64,000 nucleotides of DNA from Acidovorax sp. YS12. GTDB taxonomy: Bacteria; Pseudomonadota; Gammaproteobacteria; Burkholderiales; Burkholderiaceae_C. How positions within the stretch are numbered: position 1 is the first letter of the stretch; every line of letters begins with the position of its first letter. The position numbers were made by a program, and so were the translations under genes. This document shows, piece after piece, positions 50,094 through 57,009 of the stretch. Location: NCBI GenBank assembly GCA_021496925.1, contig CP053915.1, positions 1,302,001-1,366,000 on the forward strand, read 5' to 3'. A model generated the notes under the pieces. That model searched no databases and was not told the DNA's origin. It saw only the letters and a list, made by a program, of their open reading frames with translations.

Positions 50094-50226
50094 GCCATTC
50101 TTGCGCGCATGTTCGTCGGCGATGCCGACGCATGCCCAGGCAGCCAAGACCTTCGAGGCTGCACGCGCGGGAAACCACGCTGGTCGTTTCATTCCACGGG
50201 CGCGCCGCGTCCATCCACGCCACCCA
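50094..50226 (+). promoter_or_regulatory. Structured leader L7, upstream part
   Basis: CGTCGGC-GAT-GCCGACG near 50114-50130 and two stretches shared with L1 and L2 (50134-50162 and 50094-50142). Not coding. Confidence 0.4.
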
Positions 50227-50282
50227 CAAGGGACCTTTCCCTTGGGGGCGAGGAATCCCTTGTTCATTCTCAAGGAGATTCC
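50227..50282 (+). promoter_or_regulatory. Leader hairpin hiding the ribosome site (L7)
   Basis: GGAATCCCTTG (50252-50262) pairs with CAAGGAGATTCC (50271-50282) with a single bulged A. That covers the ribosome-binding site AAGGAG of the gene at 50284. A second hairpin CAAGGG/CCCTTG (50227-50244) lies just upstream. Confidence 0.6.
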
Positions 50283-50283
50283 C

Positions 50284-51096
50284 ATGGACCGTTCCCTCAT
50301 CAAGTCCCTGATGCCCTCGCTCGTCGCGGGCCACGTGCCCCGCAACGTGCGGTCGTTCAAGTACCGCGTGTTCGATGACCAGCCGCAGTCCTCGACACTG
50401 GGCTTCGCCATCGATCCCCAGCCCTTCGACGGGCGGGTGGTCGCGGCCACAAACGACGCCATCGTCGTCAAGCTCAAGCCCAGCGAGTTCGCGGTGCTCG
50501 ATCCCGGCCTGGTGACCACCGTCCCCGAAGAAGGCGCCAAGGTGCATGTCCAACCCTACGCACGGCGCCGTTTCGACGGCCTGCGCGCGGACACCCCGGA
50601 GGTCATCACCGAGAAGGCTTCGGACGGCACGCCTTACACCATCACGAGGCATATCCTCGGCTCCGCGCCGGCCAAGCTGCCCATCCCCAAGCCGCAGTGC
50701 CTGGAACTGGGCCAGCTCATCGAGCAACTGGAGGAATTGCCGGCGCCCGATGGCTTGCGGCGCATCACCCACATGCTGGTCGATGCGGGCGCCCGGGATT
50801 TCTCCTGGGTCGATCCGGCGCCGTCCAGGATCATCGAGACGCCTCCGGCGATCAGCTTCACGGTCTCGACCGCGAAGTTCGAGGGCCGGGTGACGGTGCT
50901 GTACGACCGCGCGGGCGACGCCTACGTGGTGGAGCTGCACCGCGACGGTGAACTGGTCGATCGGCACGACGAGGTGTATTTCGACATGCTCGGGGAAGTG
51001 CTGGAGCGGCTCATCGACGACGGGCGCTGGCGCCTGATCGGCGTGAGCGTGATCGGCGCGAAGGCGGCCCGACAGCGCCAGGCCGTCCCGGCATGA
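50284..51096 (+). CDS. ICE protein of unknown function (270 residues)
   Basis: MDRSLIKSLMPSLVAGHVPR then VVAATNDAIVVKLKPSEFAVLD, a long beta-rich region and a helical end. Residues 195-215 (ISFTVSTAKFEGRVTVLYDR) repeat a beta pattern. No recognised domain, membrane segment or Cys. It is preceded by the hairpin that covers its ribosome-binding site. Length and place match accessory genes of this ICE family. Confidence 0.73.
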   Translation: MDRSLIKSLMPSLVAGHVPRNVRSFKYRVFDDQPQSSTLGFAIDPQPFDGRVVAATNDAIVVKLKPSEFAVLDPGLVTTVPEEGAKVHVQPYARRRFDGLRADTPEVITEKASDGTPYTITRHILGSAPAKLPIPKPQCLELGQLIEQLEELPAPDGLRRITHMLVDAGARDFSWVDPAPSRIIETPPAISFTVSTAKFEGRVTVLYDRAGDAYVVELHRDGELVDRHDEVYFDMLGEVLERLIDDGRWRLIGVSVIGAKAARQRQAVPA

Positions 51097-51182
51097 CGCC
51101 TCGCACAAAAGCCGGGCGGCTCTTCGGCTGATCCGAGGCTCCCGGCCGCGGCGTTTCAGCCCATGCGGCCGCATGCCGCACA

Positions 51183-51234
51183 GGCCCTCCATCCATCCGG
51201 GTGGAGGGCCTTTTTTCTTTTCAACGCACAGGAG
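51183..51234 (+). terminator. Terminator directly upstream of the DUF3085 ribosome site (L8)
   Basis: GGCCCTCCA/TGGAGGGCC (51183-51210) with a TTTTTTCTTTTC tail, then ACAGGAG 8 bases later. A perfect intrinsic terminator inside the leader means the DUF3085 gene can only be read if transcription passes it. Confidence 0.8.
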
Positions 51235-51243
51235 ATTTCATCC

Positions 51244-51597
51244 ATGTCACTGCGATTCAAAGGCTCCGACCTGCGCCCCGTGCTGACCGAGGCGATCGCC
51301 AACCAGTGCCGCGCGGTGCTCGTCAAGGACCATGGCGTGTACTTCCTCGCTGAGCGCGGGGAGCGCCGCGCGGACGGACGCCAGAAGCTGCTGGCCTTCG
51401 CGGTCGGCTGCAACCCGGAGACCGACCCGTCCGGCGACTGGTGGCACCTCGCCAATCGCGAGCTGGGCGGCGACGACTTCGCGGAGTACCTCGATCCGAA
51501 GGACGGCATCTTCACCCGCCTCCTGCACACTGCGGACGATCTGATGCTGTCCGCCACCGCCACGCACCTGACGTTGGAGGTGGTGCCTCCCGGATAG
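51244..51597 (+). CDS. DUF3085 ICE protein
   Basis: A 117-residue protein, MSLRFKGSDLRPVLTEAIAN, with DHGVYFLAERGERRADGRQKLLAFAVGCNPETD and DDFAEYLDP, the DUF3085 layout. The family is confined largely to conjugative islands; its function is unknown. Start ATG 51244. It is the last ICE gene in this window; a terminator and a structured stretch follow. Confidence 0.85.
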   Translation: MSLRFKGSDLRPVLTEAIANQCRAVLVKDHGVYFLAERGERRADGRQKLLAFAVGCNPETDPSGDWWHLANRELGGDDFAEYLDPKDGIFTRLLHTADDLMLSATATHLTLEVVPPG

Positions 51598-51623
51598 GGC
51601 GGCATCCATCGCCCGGCCCTCAC

Positions 51624-51655
51624 GGCTCCCCCACAGCGGGGGGCTTTCTTTTCTT
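51624..51655 (+). terminator. Terminator after DUF3085 gene
   Basis: GGCTCCCCC-ACAG-CGGGGGGC followed by TTTCTTTTCTTC. Confidence 0.75.
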
Positions 51656-51659
51656 CGTG

Positions 51660-51745
51660 CCGCGGCTATAGCCGCGGGCGCGCGTTCGTCTCCGGTCGCC
51701 AAGGCCTGCCTAGCAGGCCAGCCCGCCGACGTGCCACCGGAGACG
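51660..51745. other. Nested palindromic element at the ICE/mesD boundary
   Basis: CCGCGGCTATAGCCGCGG, a perfect 18-bp palindrome (51660-51677), then CGTCTCCGGT (51687-51696) pairing with ACCGGAGACG (51736-51745), enclosing GGCCTGC-CTA-GCAGGCC (51703-51719). The total structure is much stronger than the neighbours' and is not a tRNA. It could be a transfer- or recombination-related site, or a small structured RNA. Confidence 0.5.
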
Positions 51746-51821
51746 CTACGTGATGCTATGCGCGGGATGTGTCGTGCCACTGACCGCGACCAGGATGACT
51801 GGGCGCGATGACCAGATGGGG

Positions 51822-52847
51822 TCACGCCGTGGCCAACCGCTCCTTCGCCAGCTTCGTGCCTGCTGCCAGCGCTTGCAGCTTGCGCCACGCCACGTCCCGC
51901 CCCATCGGCGCCAGGCCGCAATTCGTGCACGGGAACAGCCGCTCCTTCGGCACGAACTCCAGCGCCCGGCCGATGGTGCCCGCCACTTCCTCGGGTGTCT
52001 CGATCACGTCGCTGGCCACATCGATCACGCCGACCATCACGTCCTTGCCGGCCAGCAGCTTCATCAGGTCGGGCGGCACATGGGAGTGGATGCATTCCAG
52101 GCTCACCTGGTCGATGCGGCTCTTGGCAAGTGCGGGGAACACCGTCTCATACTGGCGCCATTCCTCGCCCAGGGTGCTCTTCCAGTCGGTATTGGCCTTG
52201 ATGCCGTAGCCGTAGCAGATGTGCACCGCCGTCGTACAGGTCAAGCCCTGCGCCGCGCGCTCGAGCGCCTGCACGCCCCAGTCGGCAGCATCCTTCATGT
52301 AGACGTTGAAGGCGGGCTCGTCGAACTGGATGATGTCCACGCCATCGGCCTGCAGCGCGAGCGCTTCCTGGTTGAGCAGTTCTGCAAATGCAAAGGCCAT
52401 CTTGACCTTGTCACCGTAGAAGCGGTCTGCCACGGTATCGACGATGGTCATCGGACCCGGCAGAGTGAATTTCAGCTTCTTCTTCGTGTGGGCGCGCGCC
52501 AGCTGTGCTTCGAAGGCATGCACGCGCCCCTTCAGGCGCAGGGCCGACACCACCTGCGGCACCATCGCGTCGTAGCGGTTGTCGCGGATGCCCATCTTCA
52601 CCTTGTGCTCAAAGTCGATGCCCTCGACCTGCTCCAGGAAGCCGTGCACGAAGTGCTGGCGGGACTGCTCGCCGTCGCACACGATGTCCAGGCCTGCGTC
52701 TTCCTGGGCCTTGATCCACAGCAGGGTCGCGTCGGCCTTGGCCTGGCGAAGCGCATCGCCCTCAGCCCTCCACTGCGGCCAGAGCTTGTTGGTTTCAGCC
52801 AGCCAGGCGGGCTTCGGCAGGCTGCCGGCGATGGAGGTTTCAAACAT
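51822..52847 (-). CDS. mesD: Methionine synthase MesD (core MetE type)
   Basis: A 341-residue protein of the MetE C-terminal fold: MFETSIAGSLPKPAWL start, DGEQSRQHFVHGF near residue 59, IQFDEPAFNVYM near 172 and zinc-binding residues in AVHICYGYG (near 208) and CTNCGLAP (near 309). MesD makes methionine from homocysteine without a folate donor and is reported to need the oxygenase-like partner MesX. The ATG at 52847 with AAAGGAA before it is chosen. It lies 92 bases downstream of mesX, which is truncated here. Confidence 0.9.
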   Translation of the reverse strand: MFETSIAGSLPKPAWLAETNKLWPQWRAEGDALRQAKADATLLWIKAQEDAGLDIVCDGEQSRQHFVHGFLEQVEGIDFEHKVKMGIRDNRYDAMVPQVVSALRLKGRVHAFEAQLARAHTKKKLKFTLPGPMTIVDTVADRFYGDKVKMAFAFAELLNQEALALQADGVDIIQFDEPAFNVYMKDAADWGVQALERAAQGLTCTTAVHICYGYGIKANTDWKSTLGEEWRQYETVFPALAKSRIDQVSLECIHSHVPPDLMKLLAGKDVMVGVIDVASDVIETPEEVAGTIGRALEFVPKERLFPCTNCGLAPMGRDVAWRKLQALAAGTKLAKERLATA

Positions 52848-52939
52848 CTGAGAATTCCTTTCAAGCAAAGATGGGTGGGGCGAGCGTACTTCGGGACCGC
52901 TATGCCCGGGTGAAGAACGGTCTGTGTATTTCTAGCTGG

Positions 52940-53684
52940 TCAGAGCGCGCAATTGGCGGCCCATTGTTCAAGAACGTTCCTGTACGGTTTGATGAAGTGC
53001 TCCTCTGCAAATTTCCCCTGCTTGACGGCCAACTGGCTGCGTTCTTCCCGGTCATAGACGATCTGCGTCGACGAGTAATCCTGGTTCTTCAGGCTTGGTC
53101 GATAGAGTTTCCCTGCTGCAGAATTGGCGTTGTAGATTTCAGGGCGATAGATCTTCTGGAAGGTTTCCATTGTGCTGATCGTGCCGATCAACTCGATATT
53201 TGTGTAGTCGCCCAGCAGGTCGCCGTGAAAGTAGAAAGCCAATGGTGCAACGCCATTCGGAGGCATGAAAAAGCGAACCTGCATCCCCATCTTTGCGAAG
53301 TATCGGTCGGTCGAGGACAGTTCATTCTGTTGGTACTCGACACCCAGCACGGGGTGCTGGTTTCCGGTCCGCTGATAGGTCTTGCTGGTCGAGGCGCTGA
53401 TGCAGATGACAGGCGGCTTTTGGAAGCGCTCCTTGTAAGTGCGCGAGTTGGCAAACTGCCTGAACAGCTTTCCATGCAAGTCGCCAAAATCATCCGGCGT
53501 GCTGAACTCCGCCCGATGGGCGTTGTACTCCGGAAGCAAGACACTGAAATCGTAGTCGCGCACGTAGGAGGAGAAGTTGTTCCCCACGATGCCGTCGATG
53601 CGTTTGTTCGTTTTCTTGTCGATGATGTTGGTCTTCAGTATCTCGATCAACGGAAATACATCACTGCTGCTCCGGGAATCAATG
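52940..53684 (-). pseudogene. mesX: MesX (DUF1852), N-terminus lost at an IS5-family insertion
   Basis: The remaining about 248 residues begin at IDSRSSSDVFPLIEILKTNI and contain the family core GIVGNNFSSYVRDYDFSVLLPE, KMGMQVRFFMPPNGVAPLAFYF, TMETFQKIYRPEIYNANSAAG and the end HFIKPYRNVLEQW. From memory the family has about 320 residues, so about 75-80 N-terminal residues are missing. The sequence across the IS does not encode them (an in-frame TAG lies there) and the flanks show no matching target duplication, so DNA was deleted and not just interrupted. Confidence 0.85.
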
Positions 53685-54966
53685 GGGAACCTCTCACAAC
53701 CCCATGATTGACGGATCCGAATAGGCACGATTGGACGCCAGCCGTTTTGAATGCGCGATGAGGCCTTACGGCGGTCTGCACCTCGTGCATTGAGGGGCCT
53801 TGCAGCCCCGATGGCTCAGGCTTTCGCCGTTTGCAGGCGCACCTGTGCCTTGGTGGTCGCCGGTTTGAAGAACGCATCCACGCCTCGCTCAAGGAACGAG
53901 GCCAGGCGCTTCATGTTGTAGCAGGCAGCCATCATCGTCATCGCCACCGTGGCCCGCGCCTGCCCGATCGTGCGTACGAACTTGCCGCCCAGGTGCCGGA
54001 TGCCGGCAAACGCATGTTCGACCCGGGCACGCTTGCTGGCAATGCGCTGGTTGCGCCGCTTCTGGCACTCGCTCAGGGGCTGGCCCGGCTGGGCCCGGCG
54101 CTGCATCGCGTCCACGAAGCCCAGCACTTGCAGCATCTGCCGGCGCTGCCGGCTCGCGTAGGCCTTGTCCGTGTGCACGCTGCGCCCGGTGTTGTGCATG
54201 TCCAGCACCTCGTCGAAGTGGTGTCCGTCGTGCTCGCTGGCCGTGCCCGTGGCGATGCGGCGGATGAAGCCGTGCTTGAGATCCACGCTCACGCTGAGCT
54301 TGTAGCCGAAGTAGCTCTTGCCGTGCTTCTTCGTGTGCGTGGCATCCACATCCCTTTGCCGGCGCTCGGCCTCACTCCAATCGGGCGTTCTGCCTTCGGC
54401 CAGGGCCTCGCGCTCCGGCCTGTCCAGGCGCTGGCGCGGCGCGGGCACCAGCGTCGCATCGATGGCTTGTCCGCCCCGGGCCATGTAGCCATGGCGGTGC
54501 AGTTGCGCATCCACTCCCTGGAACAGCACCGTGGCCCCATCCACGCCCAGCCGCTCGCCGAAGCGCCAGATCGTGTTGCGGTCCGGCACGTTCATCGCAT
54601 CCTGCAGCAGGCAAAAGCGCTGGTAGCTCGCCCGATCCAGCAACTGGTACTCCATCTGCTCGTGCGAGAGGTTGTACAGCTGCTTCAAGACCAGGATGCG
54701 CACCATCACCTCGGTGGGATAGGCCGGCCGGCCACCCTTGCGGCCATCGCCGCGCTCGATCAAGGCATCCACCAGCCCGGCCAGGGCTCCGAAGTCGATG
54801 TGCCGCGCGATCACCTGCAGCGGATCGCCCACCTCATCTCTCTTGTGTTGGCGCGAGGCCTGGGCGAACAGGTCGAACTTCAGCGCGCTGCGGGGTGTGA
54901 TCATGGCAAGGGGCGGGTCAGGCTTCTCGGGTCAGGAAGAGAGCGGATGGGTTTTGAGAGGTTCCC
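53685..54966 (-). mobile_element. IS5-family insertion sequence, copy B (intact)
   Basis: 1282 bp with ends GGGAACCTCTCA and TGAGAGGTTCCC. The flanking tetramers are AATG on the left and AATT on the right, so a target duplication is not conserved. It separates truncated mesX from the AT-rich Detocs island. Confidence 0.9.
53816..54904 (-). CDS. IS5-family transposase (intact)
   Basis: A 362-residue DDE transposase: MITPRSALKFDLFAQASRQH start, QAIDATLVPAPRQ (first Asp), HTDKAYASRQRR (second Asp) and KRRNQRIASKRARVEHAFAG (Y/N-R-E region with the Glu). Full length in one frame, which shows that the frameshift in copy A is damage. Start ATG 54904. Confidence 0.94.
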   Translation of the reverse strand: MITPRSALKFDLFAQASRQHKRDEVGDPLQVIARHIDFGALAGLVDALIERGDGRKGGRPAYPTEVMVRILVLKQLYNLSHEQMEYQLLDRASYQRFCLLQDAMNVPDRNTIWRFGERLGVDGATVLFQGVDAQLHRHGYMARGGQAIDATLVPAPRQRLDRPEREALAEGRTPDWSEAERRQRDVDATHTKKHGKSYFGYKLSVSVDLKHGFIRRIATGTASEHDGHHFDEVLDMHNTGRSVHTDKAYASRQRRQMLQVLGFVDAMQRRAQPGQPLSECQKRRNQRIASKRARVEHAFAGIRHLGGKFVRTIGQARATVAMTMMAACYNMKRLASFLERGVDAFFKPATTKAQVRLQTAKA

Positions 54967-55293
54967 AATTGTGTGCATTTCGCAATTCAAGGCATTATGC
55001 TAATCCGATGACACCAGAATTGCTGGAGCGGCAATTTAAATAAAATTCTGAACCGCTCCGATCCAGGATTTTAATGCCTTCAACAAGGATGCTGAATTGT
55101 GCAGCTTAATTATGTGCTGAATCAATGCCATCGATCGCATGGTATTTATATTATCGACGCTTCGGCTTGATGATGTGATAATTTCTCCATCTGCCACAAA
55201 AATGAGATTATGGAGGAGTGAAAATTTGTTATATTAAAAACCACTCCATTTTTCTATTTAAGAATTAAAAATTGAGGGTTTATAGCGATTGCA
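54967..55293. other. AT-rich non-coding gap downstream of dtcC
   Basis: 327 bases of about 35-38% GC. It holds GGAGTG...CACTCCATTTTT (55215-55253), a possible weak terminator, but no supportable gene. The base composition matches the Detocs genes and not the ICE. Confidence 0.5.
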
Positions 55294-56532
55294 TTAAGAA
55301 TTTTTTACGAACGTGCTCCCGTATTGTGTAAGAAAATGAATTGTTGCTTTCGCGCTGATTTTTGCAGCGTATACCTGATAATCGTCATTTTTGGCGATAT
55401 CTGCCTTATCGCACACCGACTTCAAGGAAATGACATTAATATGCCGGCCAGCGGCAGCTACTGCTGCATATACTGCATATGATTCCATGTCGACACCGAC
55501 GACATTTTTGTTCTGTTGCTCTTTTATTCGACGAGTCACCTTTTCATCGGCGATTACCGAGGCTCCTGTGGCAAGAGGGCCTGTGAGGAGTTTGGGAAGA
55601 GATAATTTATATTCTAATGCATTCGGCGTTAGAGTTTGCCAGAATGATATATCTTTCTTCATTAGCAAAAGGACATTGCGCATCTCGGTTGAGATGTGCA
55701 ATTGATGAGGTGCAAACTCGAAGTCAGCTTCGGATGAGTCTATATATTTACCACTTTGCCAATCCCAAGTTGGATCGGCCGCGATAATATCCCCTATCAA
55801 AGCATTTTTTGCAATTCCGCCACAAATGCCAGGCATGATAATTAGAGATGGCCTGAGATATTCGATAACTTTAGTCGCCAATATCGCCGATGCCACTGGG
55901 CCCATTCTTGCGGCAAAAGCCAGACCAACGCTCAATTGACGGCCGTTCGATTCAATGCTGCAATATCGGACCAACTGATTCGCATCCAAGGGGCGGTAAG
56001 GCCCCAAATTAGGAAACTCTGACTCCACGGCTTGCATTTCAGGCTCGTCTAGAGCAGTCAAAATAAACACATCACAGTGCTGTGGCCTAGCTTCACCCAC
56101 AATTTCATTATGAATCCATCGGCCAATATTCTCGAGATCATCAATACATTGATCAGAGCTTTCGCTGTATCGTAAGCAACCCCAAGGTCGACTGCGATAG
56201 AAATCCTGTACCTTCGTACTGATAGATTCCGCGGAGCTAATAGAGACGATATGTCTTGGTTTTTGAATGCCCATTGCTGACGAATCTATTCGCGAAAGAA
56301 CGTCTATTGCATTCTGCTCCTCTGGATCAGAGGTGGGGTCTCGTGGGATTAATAGATCTAGAATCAAGAGATCATATGATTTTGCTTTCAGTCGTTTGAT
56401 TGCTTCAGCGGTATTTATTACCACATCAGGCTCTCCAAAGATCTGGGGATGCTGTTGGAACCGCTCGAACATCCGTTTTTTCTTGGCAGGAGTGTCTTCG
56501 ACGATTAAAATCTCCAAAGGCCTATTTGTCAT
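55294..56532 (-). CDS. dtcC: Detocs effector DtcC: receiver domain fused to a nucleosidase (PNP) domain
   Basis: A 412-residue protein. Residues 1-140 are a receiver domain with the acidic pair Glu12/Asp13 and phospho-acceptor Asp59 (LLILDLLIP). Residues 152-410 are a PNP/MTA-SAH-nucleosidase-type fold: CDVFILTAL start, LIIMPGICGGIAKN, substrate Glu350 in GVDMESYAV and catalytic Asp375 in SVCDKAD. In Detocs, a DtcC with this domain degrades ATP when phage is sensed. Start overlaps dtcB by 4 bases (ATGA). Active-site residues are present, so it should be functional. Confidence 0.88.
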   Translation of the reverse strand: MTNRPLEILIVEDTPAKKKRMFERFQQHPQIFGEPDVVINTAEAIKRLKAKSYDLLILDLLIPRDPTSDPEEQNAIDVLSRIDSSAMGIQKPRHIVSISSAESISTKVQDFYRSRPWGCLRYSESSDQCIDDLENIGRWIHNEIVGEARPQHCDVFILTALDEPEMQAVESEFPNLGPYRPLDANQLVRYCSIESNGRQLSVGLAFAARMGPVASAILATKVIEYLRPSLIIMPGICGGIAKNALIGDIIAADPTWDWQSGKYIDSSEADFEFAPHQLHISTEMRNVLLLMKKDISFWQTLTPNALEYKLSLPKLLTGPLATGASVIADEKVTRRIKEQQNKNVVGVDMESYAVYAAVAAAGRHINVISLKSVCDKADIAKNDDYQVYAAKISAKATIHFLTQYGSTFVKNS

Positions 56533-57002
56533 GATTTAAACACCTTTTCGATAATCAAAAGAAGCTCGTTTTCCCAAGTGAGATAAGTAGAATCAAAAAA
56601 AACATACCCAGAGAAATTTTCTGGATAGTCAGTGGCAAGCTTTGCCGACAGTGCCGGTAAAGTTAGCGTTGTAGTTCCTTCTACAATCGCTGGATAAGAA
56701 CTTACCACAGCCACTGGGGTTAGCTTTCGTTTGCGCTGTAGGTAGTCAAATATCTCAATTCCACCAAAAGGTCTAGGTGTGCCACCACGCTCTCCGGTCT
56801 TTACATCGTAGGTTGGTAGAGACATATCAGCAATCACCATCAAAAACTCGGCGGACTTTAATGCTTTTAACGCGCTTTTCACTGAGCGAGAGCATTGAAT
56901 CTGCTCACGCGGGAAGACGGTTGTGATCGCTAATATGATACTTGCAAGCTTTGCCTCACTGTCTTCCACGACTAGAATTTGACTATTTGCAGAGATTTCC
57001 AT
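56529..57002 (-). CDS. dtcB: Detocs receiver protein DtcB
   Basis: A 157-residue stand-alone receiver domain: acidic pair Glu13/Asp14 in VVEDSE, phospho-acceptor Asp59 in VIADMSLP, conserved VVSSYP near residue 100. The usual late Lys is replaced (GYVFFDS), hinting at altered phosphate chemistry. In Detocs, DtcB is thought to drain phosphate from the kinase and prevent false activation of the effector. It starts 7 bases after dtcA. Confidence 0.87.
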   Translation of the reverse strand: MEISANSQILVVEDSEAKLASIILAITTVFPREQIQCSRSVKSALKALKSAEFLMVIADMSLPTYDVKTGERGGTPRPFGGIEIFDYLQRKRKLTPVAVVSSYPAIVEGTTTLTLPALSAKLATDYPENFSGYVFFDSTYLTWENELLLIIEKVFKS

Positions 57003-57009
57003 AAATCGT

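Noticed and set aside
51660..51745. A tRNA gene
   Set aside because: The arms do not fold into a cloverleaf of correct sizes; no T-arm consensus or anticodon loop is visible.
52940..53728. Start of mesX inside the IS5-family element
   Set aside because: The first residues there (IRIRQSWGCERF) derive from the IS end; the family N-terminus is missing.
25380..54966. The two IS5-family elements, both in the same orientation, as ends of one 29.6-kb composite transposon
   Set aside because: The left copy has its own AACG duplication, the right copy lacks matching flanks, the outer flanks (AACG and AATT) do not match, and the two copies are clearly diverged in sequence.
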